This document shows, in pieces, positions 47,901 to 56,229 of a DNA stretch of 64,000 nucleotides. The stretch is from Lepidonotus clava (Eukaryota; Annelida; Polychaeta; Phyllodocida; Polynoidae). Position 1 is the stretch's first letter, and every line of letters starts with the position of its first letter. The position numbers and the translations under genes are program-made. The DNA is taken from NCBI GenBank assembly GCA_936440205.1, contig OW387148.1, forward strand, positions 42,257,003-42,321,002, written 5' to 3'. The notes beneath the pieces are model-generated. The model was not told the origin of the DNA. It did not search any database and worked only from the letters and a program-made list of their open reading frames with translations.

Positions 47901-49672
47901 ATGGAGAGGACAGCATATGGTAGAATGGAACAGCAGAGGCAGATCATCCGCATGGTAGCGTCAAATGTGGAGGGTGTCTACACCAATCAAGCTCACAGTA
48001 AAGTAATCACTTTGGGTTTCTTTGCTTATCAAATAGGAGAATTATCTATGTACATGATTATAGTTCTTTTTTGTCAAACCTAACGGATTATCAGATTTTC
48101 TGATGCCAAACCCCTTAATTAATACACCAAACATGTTTGTTTTTGCTCATTCTAGAAGATGATGTATGAGACCACTTTCATTATATTAATGTCTGCCATA
48201 TTTGTTTTGGTCCCAAATTCATTTCTTTTTTCCTAAAATTGATATCTCAGTAAGTATATAAGGTATGGAGCTTCAATTTGGTCCTAAAGGGGACCAATAA
48301 TTATTGAGATCTTATATTTCATAGAGGATTTTTGTTTGACTGAAACATTCCTTCAAAAATAACCTTATGGGCAGACTTTCAAGTTTTAAGCTTCTATGAC
48401 AGATAAGAAGTGAGATGTCATGGTAAAAGTGTTGACACACATTTTTGTTTTGCCAAACCATACATCAATAGATATTTACCACTGTTACATTTTGCTTTAT
48501 ATCACTCAAAACCCGAACATAATTATTTTTTATATTGTGCTTTTAATATCAATTAAAACTTTTGAACAGTGTAGGTGCAATGAATCCAGCACCATATACT
48601 CCTTGTCTAAACTCATAGAACTGTTATTTAACAGCACATAATTCCAAAAATGTTTGAAGAAATGTTTTTACATATGGGGTTCAGGATAAATTGACTACTG
48701 CAGCACTATATTTATGTTAATGTAAGTACCAAGAGGAGAGGCAGAACACGGTCCAGAGGCTGCATGCTGATGTCAGGTCCCTGGCCCCAGACATTGAGGA
48801 TGCCCTCTCTGATGAGCTGGATCGCAGAGCTTGGCACGACATCATAATGATGAGTGCCACAACCAAACAGGCTATCGTTGAATGCGTCTTTGTAAAGGTC
48901 AGTCACATGAATAATATGCAACCACCAAGTGACTATCGATCACAACTCAATGTGTATTAAAGTCATATGTGAAAGAAACATGGGTCTAAGAAATAATGGC
49001 GACAGTAATGGGATCTGAAATCATATCTCCTTGAATTCTATTAACATAATGAAAAGATTTGGTGTATGACATGTTTGAATTCAATCTGTAGGACTGACAT
49101 ATTGTTATTTTGTTAAATAAGCCAATAATGAGGGTAGTCTAACAAAATAAGTTGGTGTTTTATGAAAAGCCAACAGAAAAACACAAAATAATAACTGCTG
49201 TCCATTCAGATTAGCTCTGTCCTTACTCCCAAATTAGTTATTTATGAAACAGTTAATTGCTGGATTGCAATTACAAGAGTGGTTGTTGAATAATATTATG
49301 TGGATGAGCATAACAAATTTACAGTTATAAGATTCACTTAAATGTCATAAACCTGGACTTGTTGGCTGATGAACACAAATGACTTCTCTTATTCGTTTAT
49401 TTGACTAGGTGAGGCCGAAAGCATCTCCAGGTGTGAAGGATGGAAAACTGCGGGAAAGCATTTTGATTGTTCTGAAGGACAAGATATGGCGACTGACAGC
49501 CAAGGTGATGCTGGGAGCTGTTGCTGGTACGACCCTGGTCATTTCTGGGATAGGATTGATTGCAGCAGTAGGACCACAGATTGTGGCCTTTGTAGCTGCT
49601 TTGGCTGAATATGAAGCAGGTCTTGCAACACTTCTACCATTCCTGTCATTGGTGGCACGTGGTAAGCCATGA
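32897..49672 (+). CDS. Double AIG1/GIMAP-type GTPase, gene 2 (pseudo-GTPase plus GTPase)
   Basis: Fourteen exons: 32897-32986, 35112-35200, 36733-36827, 39812-39936, 40124-40228, 40817-41089, 41899-42012, 42333-42421, 42686-42780, 43173-43297, 43612-43719, 47736-48002, 48727-48897 and 49409-49672. Phases match throughout, giving about 669 residues. Domain 1 (exons 1-6) has a degraded P-loop, GLAGAEKT, and DIPR in place of DTPG, so GTP binding is doubtful. Domain 2 (exons 7-14) has intact GKTGAGKS and DTPG, then a helical region and a hydrophobic C-terminus, likely membrane-bound. Joining into one gene rests on three points: domain 1 has no helical or membrane exon, the exon at 41899 has no start Met, and both sides of that junction are phase 0. 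Two adjacent genes, or a gene plus a pseudogene, remain possible. Vertebrate GIMAP8 is a known multi-domain parallel. Confidence 0.78.
33045..33245. repeat. Degenerate ~55-bp tandem repeat
   Basis: Units around CATGTCGATTTTAAGAAAT and CCATGTC repeat about four times just after exon 1 of gene 2. Confidence 0.6.
33319..33678. mobile_element. Non-autonomous element family M2, copy 1
   Basis: The left end (AAACTTGCCCAAGCAAGAATG) and the inverted right end (CGCTGCTTGCCTGGGTGAC) are diverged inverted repeats. The inside has TTGTTATATTATTTTGATGG and ACCTAGCATTGCAATGTTGC. The same internal words and right end appear at 52979-54225. Confidence 0.6.
33680..34744. other. Gene 2 intron 1, middle part: nothing recognised
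   Basis: No supported feature apart from weak similarity of 33690-33790 to 53740-53830. Confidence 0.35.
34745..34962. mobile_element. MITE family M1, copy 2
   Basis: AAAGCCCCATACCCATTAGG at the left and the inverted CCTAGTGGGTATGGGGCTTA at the right. Shorter than the 14068 copy but with the same ends. Confidence 0.85.
35112..35200 (+). CDS. Gene 2 exon 2: leader of domain 1
   Basis: 89 bp between TTTCATAG and GTAAGG. Encodes KIKEKADQIKARLPTGQLHG and ends KEMR. Same length and phase as 42333-42421. Confidence 0.85.
35318..35735 (-). mobile_element. Repeat family R, copy 2 (fossil, truncated)
   Basis: Shares GCTAGTGTTTGTTTGGGGAA, TTGTGGAATATC and TCACCAGAGGTCACC with the 7315 copy. It lies in gene 2 intron 2, directly ahead of copy 3. 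Confidence 0.55.
35949..36390 (-). mobile_element. Repeat family R, copy 3 (fossil, truncated)
   Basis: Opens with GTGAATGCTAGTGTTTGTTT and carries the shared CCAGATGTCACCCAAG and AAGACTCGAATT landmarks. Same orientation as copy 2. Confidence 0.55.
36733..36827 (+). CDS. Gene 2 exon 3: degraded P-loop of domain 1
   Basis: 95 bp. Encodes LVLCGLAGAEKTALGNLITG and ends FAEG. The matching exon of domain 2 reads LVLCGKTGAGKSALGNLITA. Lys to Leu, Thr to Ala, Gly to Glu and Ser to Thr changes inside GKTGAGKS remove the invariant second Gly of GxxxxGK[ST]. Donor GTGTGT. Confidence 0.88.
36931..38210. mobile_element. Four tandem MITEs, family M3
   Basis: Four head-to-tail units of ~300-330 bp (about 36931-37247, 37253-37547, 37553-37879, 37884-38210). 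Each starts like GGCCCGTTGCACAAT and ends ATTGTGCAACGGGCC, with ACTGT at the joints. Internal parts share TCTGTAAATTGAT and TTCGTTGTTACGAAA. Further copies are at ~52505-52725 (half) and 54633-54953. Confidence 0.9.
38965..39458. mobile_element. Element with 27-bp terminal inverted repeats
   Basis: ATAGGTCTGCAGGGCAAGAA (38965-) and TTCTTGCCCTGCAGACCTAT (-39458) are ends of 27-bp arms with one mismatch. ~494 bp, no coding region recognised inside. Class not determined. Confidence 0.8.
39812..39936 (+). CDS. Gene 2 exon 4: degraded G3 of domain 1
   Basis: 125 bp. Encodes ESCEVDGIHVTVVDIPRLFD and ends CMINK. DIPR replaces the DTPG seen in gene 1 and domain 2, a second loss of a nucleotide-binding motif in this domain. 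Donor GTTAGT. Confidence 0.9.
40124..40228 (+). CDS. Gene 2 exon 5: AIG1 box of domain 1
   Basis: 105 bp between TTTACACAG and GTTAGT. Encodes VLDKFSEGIHGFLCVINGGN and ends FEMLK. Confidence 0.9.
40817..41089 (+). CDS. Gene 2 exon 6: G4/G5 region of domain 1
   Basis: 273 bp. Encodes ILDHCFVVITHAGCQKGMTL, VLAVENSDKTVYG and TEQQRQIIRVIA, ending GSRE in phase 0 with donor GTAAAC. The intron to 41898 holds nothing recognised. Confidence 0.9.
41899..42012 (+). CDS. Gene 2 exon 7: domain linker
   Basis: 114 bp, phase 0 at both ends. Encodes DAQSARVETYQCLTEEEVQN and ends IKMDNQ. It matches the LTEEE part of the family's start exon but has no Met and has a splice acceptor (CATACCCAG) instead, which is why the two domains are read as one protein. 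Confidence 0.75.
42101..42213 (+). repeat. Left arm of inverted intronic repeat around exon 8
   Basis: TTGATTCAAAATGTAGTTTC followed by AAGTAGTATGAATAGTAATA. It is the inverse of 42545-42658 over about 100 bp with around ten mismatches. Confidence 0.9.
42333..42421 (+). CDS. Gene 2 exon 8: leader of domain 2
   Basis: 89 bp between TTGTTGTAG and GTAAAG. Encodes KMEEIKDQIKRRLPTGRLLG and ends KKELR. It sits in the loop between two inverted intronic repeats. Its 89 bp are not a multiple of three, so skipping it would shift the frame. Confidence 0.88.
42545..42658 (-). repeat. Right arm of inverted intronic repeat around exon 8
   Basis: Read on the - strand it begins TTGATTCAAAATGTAGTTTC and AAGTAGTATAAATAGTAATA, matching 42101-42213. 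Confidence 0.9.
42686..42780 (+). CDS. Gene 2 exon 9: intact P-loop of domain 2
   Basis: 95 bp. Encodes LVLCGKTGAGKSALGNLITA and ends SFSSE. Canonical GxxxxGKS. Donor GTGAGT. Confidence 0.92.
43173..43297 (+). CDS. Gene 2 exon 10: G3 of domain 2
   Basis: 125 bp. Encodes ESCDVDGIHVKVIDTPGLFD and ends LCEIAK before GTGAGT. Intact DTPG. Confidence 0.92.
43612..43719 (+). CDS. Gene 2 exon 11: AIG1 box of domain 2
   Basis: Encodes VFDRFSGGVHGFLFVFNAGN and ends VFEKIKA. The 3' border is uncertain: after AAG the genome reads GCGGTTGGT, so either a weak GC donor at 43716 or a GTTGGT donor at 43719. The latter gives 108 bp, equal to the gene 1 exon, and is preferred. Confidence 0.85.
44712..45345 (-). 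mobile_element. Repeat family R, copy 4 (fossil), split by an insertion
   Basis: Carries GTGTTTCTTTAGGGTC, TGTGGAATATC, CACCAGATGTCACT and CAGTCTGGTGACCTTTC. The far end of the family consensus (ATGCATGAGG, then TACCTCAGTGCAAG) is found only at 46590-46643, so ~1.25 kb of other sequence lies within it. It is inside gene 2 intron 11. Confidence 0.55.
45346..46589. other. Insertion inside repeat R copy 4, unclassified
   Basis: A ~1.25-kb block, less AT-rich than its surroundings. It contains an 86-codon open frame (45958-46218, MGQLRLSLTDGVLEVTEI...) without recognised homology, and TATATATATATA at 46478. Probably an unidentified mobile element fragment. Confidence 0.4.
46686..47280 (-). mobile_element. 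5'-truncated LINE 3' end with poly(A)
   Basis: The - strand at 47244-47059 encodes FERSILFQGALCWNEQPVEV then RSIEEFSAFKNHNKI, the typical C-terminal tail of LINE reverse transcriptases (..RS..Y.G...WN.LP..LR...S...FK..). A ~20-nt T run at 46686-46706 is the poly(A) tail on that strand. Confidence 0.65.
47736..48002 (+). CDS. Gene 2 exon 12: G4/G5 region of domain 2
   Basis: 267 bp, 89 codons, as in gene 1. Encodes FLNYCFVVITNGNNLKDMTL, VMAVENMERTAYG and EQQRQIIRMVA, ending QAHSK before GTAATC. Asn replaces His in the G4-like motif. The following intron (48003-48726) holds nothing recognised. Confidence 0.9.
48727..48897 (+). CDS. Gene 2 exon 13: helical C-terminal region
   Basis: 171 bp, same length as 11033-11203. 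Encodes YQEERQNTVQRLHADV, then SLAPDIEDALSDELDRRAW and ends CVFVK before GTCAGT. The acceptor (ATGTAAG) is weak, so the start is chosen by paralogue alignment. Confidence 0.82.
49409..49672 (+). CDS. Gene 2 exon 14: membrane anchor and stop
   Basis: After VRPKASPGVKDGKLRES it encodes two hydrophobic stretches, VMLGAVAGTTLVISGIGLIA and VGPQIVAFVAALAE, then ends RGKP and TGA. Equivalent to gene 1 exon g. Confidence 0.88.
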   Translation: MRPKASPGVKDGKLRESILIVLKDKIWRLTAKVMLGAVAGTTLVISGIGLIAAVGPQIVAFVAALAEYEAGLATLLPFLSLVARGKP

Positions 49673-49959
49673 ATCTGCATCACCCCAGCAGTCAATGTGT
49701 TGGTGGTGGATAATCTCCCAGTGTTTGTGCTAGGTCAGACAGTCAACAAGCTTCAGTTGTCATTCTTTATGGAGCAATTTAAAAGAAAACTAGAAAAAGA
49801 AAAAAAAGGTAATTGAGGGGTTTTTGGGGTCACTGCCCCAAATCTCTAACCAATATATGCACTAAATATTCATACAAGAAAATGATAATCAAATCTTCCT
49901 CTCTAAAAAGTATTCTTGTAATATAAACATTGGTCCTCTGCCCCCACCACCATAAATTG

Positions 49960-51540
49960 TTCGTACATGTAGAGGCATTGTCATAGGATGTTACACAGTT
50001 ACACATGCCTAAATAGTCTGTTACATTGATCATCACAGCAGAAAATCTGTACTACTACCAGCTAGCCTGGACTAGGGAGACCAGAACATTTCCTTTCCAA
50101 TCCCAATTGGCTAAACATTTTAGCAAAGTCTAGGAATATAGACCGTTAGTGGCTGTAATGACCTATTGAAATCATCAACAAATGGTAGAATCTCCTAGTT
50201 AGTTCTTTCCAGCAGTATTTATGGATTGCCAGGAAGAAGGGATTATTTTGTCACTTGTTGCATTATATATGTGTCATCATTATTGTACATGTAACATTGT
50301 CTTAAGATGGTATCCTTGGATGTATAGCTATTAGCAATTGGTCAAAATGATTATGATGTTTGTAAGAGATGTATTCGTTCTTGATCTAGAGTCTAAAACT
50401 GAAGGTTTGATATTGTATTTTATGAGATATAACCGTCAGTTTGTGATATTATCATTATATTACCATGCTTAGAACAATGCTTATGCATCAATTTAGATTT
50501 ATAGAAATAAGGGAAAACTTTCACCATTTTGACAAAGCAAGGTTCAGCTAAAAAGGCATCATGGATTGGTCCTCGCAGAAAGTTGTATGCAGTCAATGTC
50601 CAATGATGTAACTGGTTGTGCAATAATTCTAGTGTTAAATAAGTTTTGACTAGCAATGATAAATCCAGAGAGTACATTTATGGCTTGTTCTTGGGGAAAA
50701 GGGTGTTTTCATGAAACAAGGCATTTATAAGCTTCACCCATCAAGTGTCGGTACAAGTAGAGGCAGTCTCATAGGATGTTACACAATTGTGAACACACGC
50801 CTAAAAAGTGTGTTGCATGTGATCATCACAGCAGAAAATCTGTATTCCTACCAGCTAGCCCAGGCTAGGGAGAGTAATTATCTTTGGAAAATCATCAATA
50901 AATGGTTAATTCTTTCTGGTAGCATTTCTGGAAGACCAGACAGCTATGATTATTTTGCCACTTATTGCCTTATACATGTGTCACCATTATTGAATATGGA
51001 ACCTTGTCTTAAGAACATATACATGGATGTATAGCTATTATTAGTCAAGATGATTATTATGCTTGTAAAAAATGTATTAGTTGTAGATCTAGAGTCTAAA
51101 ACCAAAGGTTTTCTATTGTATTTTATGACATGTACATCTACTTGGTCAACTTGAGACCATCACATGATCTCTCTCTGTGGTGTACGAGTTTTGAATCATA
51201 AAGTTAGATTAATTTGATTGATTATGTATGTCCACCCTTTTGAACCAATCTGAAACTGTTGGTTTGTGATATTATCATTATATTACTACACTATATTACT
51301 CTGCCTAGAGCAATGCTTTTGCATGGATTTAGATTTGGGAATAAAGCAAAACTTTCACCATTTGGACAAAGCAAGGTTTGACAGCTACAAAAAGCATAAT
51401 TAGTAGTGCAATTATTCTAGTGTTAAATAATAATGTTGACTAGCAATAATAAATTTAGATATAGTAAGTACATTTTTGGTTTGTGGTTGAGAAATTGTAT
51501 GTTTACATGAAAAAAGGCATTTGTTGGCTTCACCTATGGA
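49960..51540. repeat. Tandem segmental duplication downstream of gene 2 (~0.75 kb x2)
   Basis: Copy 1 (~49960-50700) and copy 2 (~50745-51540) share GATCATCACAGCAGAAAATC (50028 and 50821), GATCTAGAGTCTAAAAC (50383, 51085) and GTTTGTGATATTATCATTAT (50438, 51262). The spacing varies from 702 to 823 bp, so both copies have gained and lost sequence since duplication. No gene is seen. Confidence 0.85.
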
Positions 51541-51549
51541 GACGGGTTT

Positions 51550-52500
51550 GATCCTGCATAGGGATTGGAACTATATATAAACCCCTTTTCAGATATATAG
51601 TTTAAATCAAATGAGAAGTACTCTGTAATTATTATCATATGGCCACTTAGTAAATCGTTGGTCTCTGAAGTAAAATTATGTTTACACTAAAGATATCAAG
51701 GTGTCATCACTTCAAGCTTAAACCTAAATGTAAAGGCAAATATACAATCTGTAATGAAAGGGAGAGCTTCCAAATCTCCCTAATTGTCATGAGATTTAAC
51801 AGTGCTTTAATGTTTTCTATAAATCTCCCCATTTCCACCAAAATTACCTCTGTAACTGTTTGTTGTCTGTATCTATTTCAACCATCCTCCAGACTAACAC
51901 GTATTTTAATGTTTTTCATATCTTCTCAAAAACTTGGTCAGAATATATTGGTATACACCCATTTTACTTTTGTATTTGATATACACATGCACTTATAGAA
52001 TAGCGAACAATGTACATAGAGCACTTGTAATATGAGAAATTGAAATTTGATCAGAAGGAGGACTAAATCACCTCCAAAACCTTTCAGGATAATTTATCCC
52101 TTGACCCATTTAAAACTAAGGAGAAGGTATTAAAGAGCCCTTACAATATTGGGATATCTAGATGGAATCATTTAGAACTAAATTTACAAAATGTTATCGA
52201 TATAAATGTGTTTAAAAGGCAGTTGAATAACTTATAATTTTGTAAAAAAATTATTGCAAAACCATCGTTGTTAAGATAAAAGTAACAAAATTTTGAATAC
52301 AAAATGATAAGAATTCCTCTTGATTACTTAGTTTAGGAAAATATCTAGTAAGGGCAGGTGCCGCTGGTAGGTGTAAATATACGTGACGACAATGCTCATC
52401 GGGACACTTCCCCGCAAGCACCAATGCCTTGGGTAAATTCGATATCAGACTGCTTTATAAGCGATAGTGCAGGGTAAGAGAGAGGGAGAGACTAGGTTAT
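51550..52500. other. Intergenic, nothing certain
   Basis: 52110-52240 weakly resembles a LINE C-terminal tail; otherwise no recognised feature. Confidence 0.35.
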
Positions 52501-52504
52501 AATG

Positions 52505-52725
52505 AATGAAAATAGGTTATAATGAATGAAATTAAATTCTGTAAATTGATGTATGAATGGACAAAATTAGACAAAAATCAGTAAAATTTACAGCTCTTTG
52601 AGGGCGTTCTAAATATATAAAAAATTGTTGCAAAACGATCGTTGTTACAAAAATATTAACAACGAAAAATTTCGTTGTTTAAATTAATTTTTACTGTTAC
52701 GAAATTTATTGTGCAACGGGCCACA
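52505..52725. mobile_element. MITE family M3, partial copy
   Basis: Contains TCTGTAAATTGATGTATGAA, AACGATCGTTGTTACAAAAA and the right end ATTGTGCAACGGGCCA. The left end is missing. Confidence 0.8.
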
Positions 52726-53674
52726 GCTGAATAAACAGAGCATTAAATGGATTATTCTTTGTTGTATTGTTTCCTGTTTCTGCATTCCTTCTTTACCCTT
52801 TCACTGTTAACAAATGTATGTCCTCCACTCTAAAAATGTTTAGCGAAAGGAGGATTTGAAAAATTATGCTAGCAACCAAATTACTGAAGGAATACCATAA
52901 TATTAAAAGATTATTTTTGTTGTGAATTGCAGACAACAGGACAGCCCCACATATTCCACGTACCAAAAGTGTGTTAGCGACCCAGGCAAAAATGTAACGT
53001 AATTATAATGTTGCAGAAATATTCTATTTGGCTCTGGTTTGGTTCTTGTTATGTTATTTTGATGACACCCAATGAGTGTTAAGAACCTAACATTGAAACG
53101 TTGCACTGTGATGTTATTATAATCTTCAGGTTATGTTATTTCATGTGAAAACTATTATCTTCCTGAAAATCATAATACAAACCATAGGTTAAACAATAGG
53201 TTGGGCCAACCAATGATACTTATTAATCAAACACTGGAGCTATAGCGGCCTCTGACAGAAGAAACATCTTCAGGTAGGGTAGGCCAAGTCTCTGGCATGG
53301 TCAGTGGATCAGTGGTGGCTGACCCTATGTCTATAATCTGGCAGAGCAACCTAACAGTGGGCTTATTAGGTCAGGTATGGTGATCAGGTAAAGAGCAACA
53401 AAACCACGGCATTCTGGTACCATTTTATTTTCTGCTGTATTCTGCAGGTGATTCTAATAATAATCACTATAGGTAGGACTGACAATTCAAATACTTAAGG
53501 AATGTAGGAGGCGTTTGGGTATCATGACCTACTGTTTTATTAACTTTAAAAAATTGGGACATATTTTACTCTAATCTGGGCAGTTGGGATAGAGGCTAAA
53601 AATCGGGACTGGTCCGACCATATTAATATGAGAAGGCCCGTTGTGGGCGTCCGAGGGTGGAAGAACAACCCGTC

Positions 53675-53721
53675 GGGCAGTGTACTGCCGAAGGGTTAAG
53701 CCCACAGGCAGTACACTGCCC
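53675..53721. repeat. Perfect 15-bp inverted repeat
   Basis: GGGCAGTGTACTGCC and GGCAGTACACTGCCC with a 17-nt loop, in a GC-rich pocket (53630-53760). Confidence 0.95.
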
Positions 53722-53954
53722 AGAGGGTCGTACATACTCCCGAGAACGCTCCCTAAGGGTCCTCTATATTTTATCACCCAAGAAATGATCTAAATATGTT
53801 TCAAATAGTAAAAATGACAAGCCTGTCACTACGCACTGACCCTTGTACGGCCTGCTGCTCGGCCGTGTGGGTGATAACGGGACAGTTGACAGGCCTGCCA
53901 CGAGGCCTCAGTATGTTCACGTCGAGTCAGACTTGAATCAGACGATGTCTGCAG

Positions 53955-54130
53955 TCCACCCTAACAAGGGGGAGTGATGTGAGGTTCATACGCCAGGGGG
54001 TGCCACCATACATTCCACAGTCAGTCTTGGATCGTATAGCTGAGTATTGGCTTCAACCATATTCATGCCATAAATAAATTTATTATAGCATTCTGTGTTG
54101 TAAGCTCTCAACCCTGTTTTGGAGCGTCAA
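53955..54130 (+). mobile_element. LTR-like fossil nested in M2 copy 2
   Basis: A purine tract AAGGGGGAG is followed directly by TGATGTGAGG, the usual join of polypurine tract and 3' LTR. An AATAAA signal lies ~100 bp on, and the block ends near GAGCGTCA. Only a short piece of internal sequence is recognisable. Broken; family uncertain. Confidence 0.4.
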
Positions 54131-54632
54131 CCTAATTATAAAGAAATGTAACTTGGGCAGGTAACATGACCAAAGAAGTGTGGTTACAGAATGTGCTTGT
54201 CATGTCACTGCTTGCCTGGGATTTATATACTTCAGCTAGTGATGATATATAAGATAGGAGGCATTGCTGATAAAATTTACCAACATGTTTGTTATTGTTT
54301 CCTGCAGATAATTCATCGGCAGCCAATTTCAGAAGTGTTAATTGCCAATCCACACGTTGGTGCTTTTTTAGTACACTGTTCCTACCAAAAGTGTTGGAAG
54401 TGTACCAAAAAATGAGTTACACCAAAATTGAGTGTTCTAATTAATCGCCATGGCAACCTTGCCTTGCTAATATAAACAACTCAGTATCCGGTACTTTGGG
54501 TACATGGAATGTGACCTTTAGAGGACATCCTATCTCTGCAAACGTGTCTTGAAGACGACATTCTCTGTTATTACACTGCAGTGATATAGCTCAGATAACC
54601 AGTAAGGAATGTCTCATGTTTACTAGTGGCCT

Positions 54633-54953
54633 ATTGCATAATTCTGATTGTAACAATGAACACATTCATAACAACAAACGCATTGTTTGTCCATTTTTAC
54701 CATTGTTTGGCCTTTTTTGATCCAACAACACAAATATTTGCAGTGCTGTAAATGTGCTGACAGCAGCTGTAATTTCTACACCATGTATAGGATGGTGTCC
54801 GTTCGTGTATCAATTTGATCCGCTACAAAAGATTTTATGGAGGTTTGGCAACAAAGATATTGTAACAGCAATGTCGTTATTAACCACATGTGCTTAAAAT
54901 GATCTTAAAAGATGTTGTCATTAGGATTGGTTATTGGGCAACAGGCCACAGAA
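54633..54953. mobile_element. MITE family M3, diverged copy
   Basis: TAGTGGCCTATTGCATAATT at the left and the inverted TATTGGGCAACAGGCCACAG at the right. ~320 bp, as in the array at 36931. Confidence 0.75.
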
Positions 54954-55500
54954 CTCCTCAATTATGTGTCAAGTAGAGGCAGTATAGCAGATAAGATTAG
55001 AATGTTTGCACCTCATCTTTGAACTTTTAGATTACAAAGAAACTCAAAGAGACAAGACGTTCAAAATGGTCTATGACAGTTTGACCAATAAGGAGGTGAC
55101 AGGTCTCTGTGCACTTGGACTCTGAGGAAATGCTTCAAAATATGAATGACCAGCTGGGGTGCCGACCGAAAGACATTCATGAAAACTCGAGACCCACGAC
55201 ACATCAGAATACTCACAGTTGCATAATTTCATAATTAAATTTTATGGACCTTTATTTTAAAGGTTTTTGTATTTTTTCAACTCAAAATTGTTCCAATGTC
55301 CTACCAATGCACATAAATAGATATTATAGGTGAATACCCGTTTATTGTAAATGATTTTAGTATAATTTTTCGCTGAACTTTCATGTTCACAAAATTTTGT
55401 GGATGTTGAACTAGAGTTTTGTTATTATTCAGTGTTTATGATGGTGAGTTAAAGGTGTTATTTAGTTCATATTGTGAGCTGTTATTAGTCAATCTTCTTC
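54954..55500. other. Intergenic, nothing recognised
   Basis: No supported gene or repeat. Confidence 0.4.
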
Positions 55501-55505
55501 ATTCA

Positions 55506-56225
55506 TTGCTAGCCAAGAGCCAAGCAGAGGAACTTCTCTGCTTGGGTAGTTCAAATCCAAACACAGACACAGACTCTTTTTGCAGAGGATGACTTTTATT
55601 AATCCAACACAGGTAGGAGATACTCACGTCATTCCATGAGTCCAGCTCTACTAGGTACTATACACTCAAGATTCATTCCAGGAGTTCACCATGCACTATC
55701 CTATACTATAGGTTTCCTTATTGCTATGTCTCTCCTCTAGTAGACCTATGCCTTCAATGTACAGGTAGATCAACGTGTGGTCACCATAGAATGCCTCTGA
55801 ACCCAGTCAGGTAAATTCCAACCGGCTCCCTAACCCTAGGTTCATCCAAGTTCCAATTTGTTTCTTGCTCTCTCCTCTTTTGGTTGGTCTGGGTTTTATA
55901 TATAATAGCCGTTATTGATTTTATATATGTACCTGCATATACCTGGTACATATATCTAGACATTCATTCCGATAACTGTCTCATTTCCCCTTGACACTGC
56001 CTTTTAGCCATCAATAGGCAGTTACTATTATTTGAACCCTTTTCTACTTTGTTAGAGTTTCATTCGTATTTACCACAGTCTGGTGACCATTCTCCTTTAT
56101 TCTACTTATATAGCCTTACTGTAAGTGAACCTACTCTAATGTACTGATATCAAAATTTGACTGCAACATCCTCTGCTATCAAGCTTTCTAATTAAACGTA
56201 CCATACACGAGGAGTACAAACAAGT
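55506..56225 (-). mobile_element. Repeat family R, copy 5 (solo-LTR-like fossil)
   Basis: Bounded by TGCTAGCC at the left; contains ACTTTTATTAATCC and the family mark CACAGTCTGGTGACCATTCT. Its 55990-56200 part is the inverse of 59872-60090. Confidence 0.5.
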
Positions 56226-56229
56226 GTCA

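Larger units (their letters stand above)
52979..54225. mobile_element. Element family M2, copy 2, with a nested insertion
   Basis: The left end (GACCCAGGCAAAAATGTAAC) and right end (CACTGCTTGCCTGGGA) match the 33319 copy, as do TTGTTATGTTATTTTGATG and AGAATGTGCTTGT. The 33319 copy spans 360 bp but this one spans ~1250, so about 0.9 kb (roughly 53190-54130) was inserted. Confidence 0.65.
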
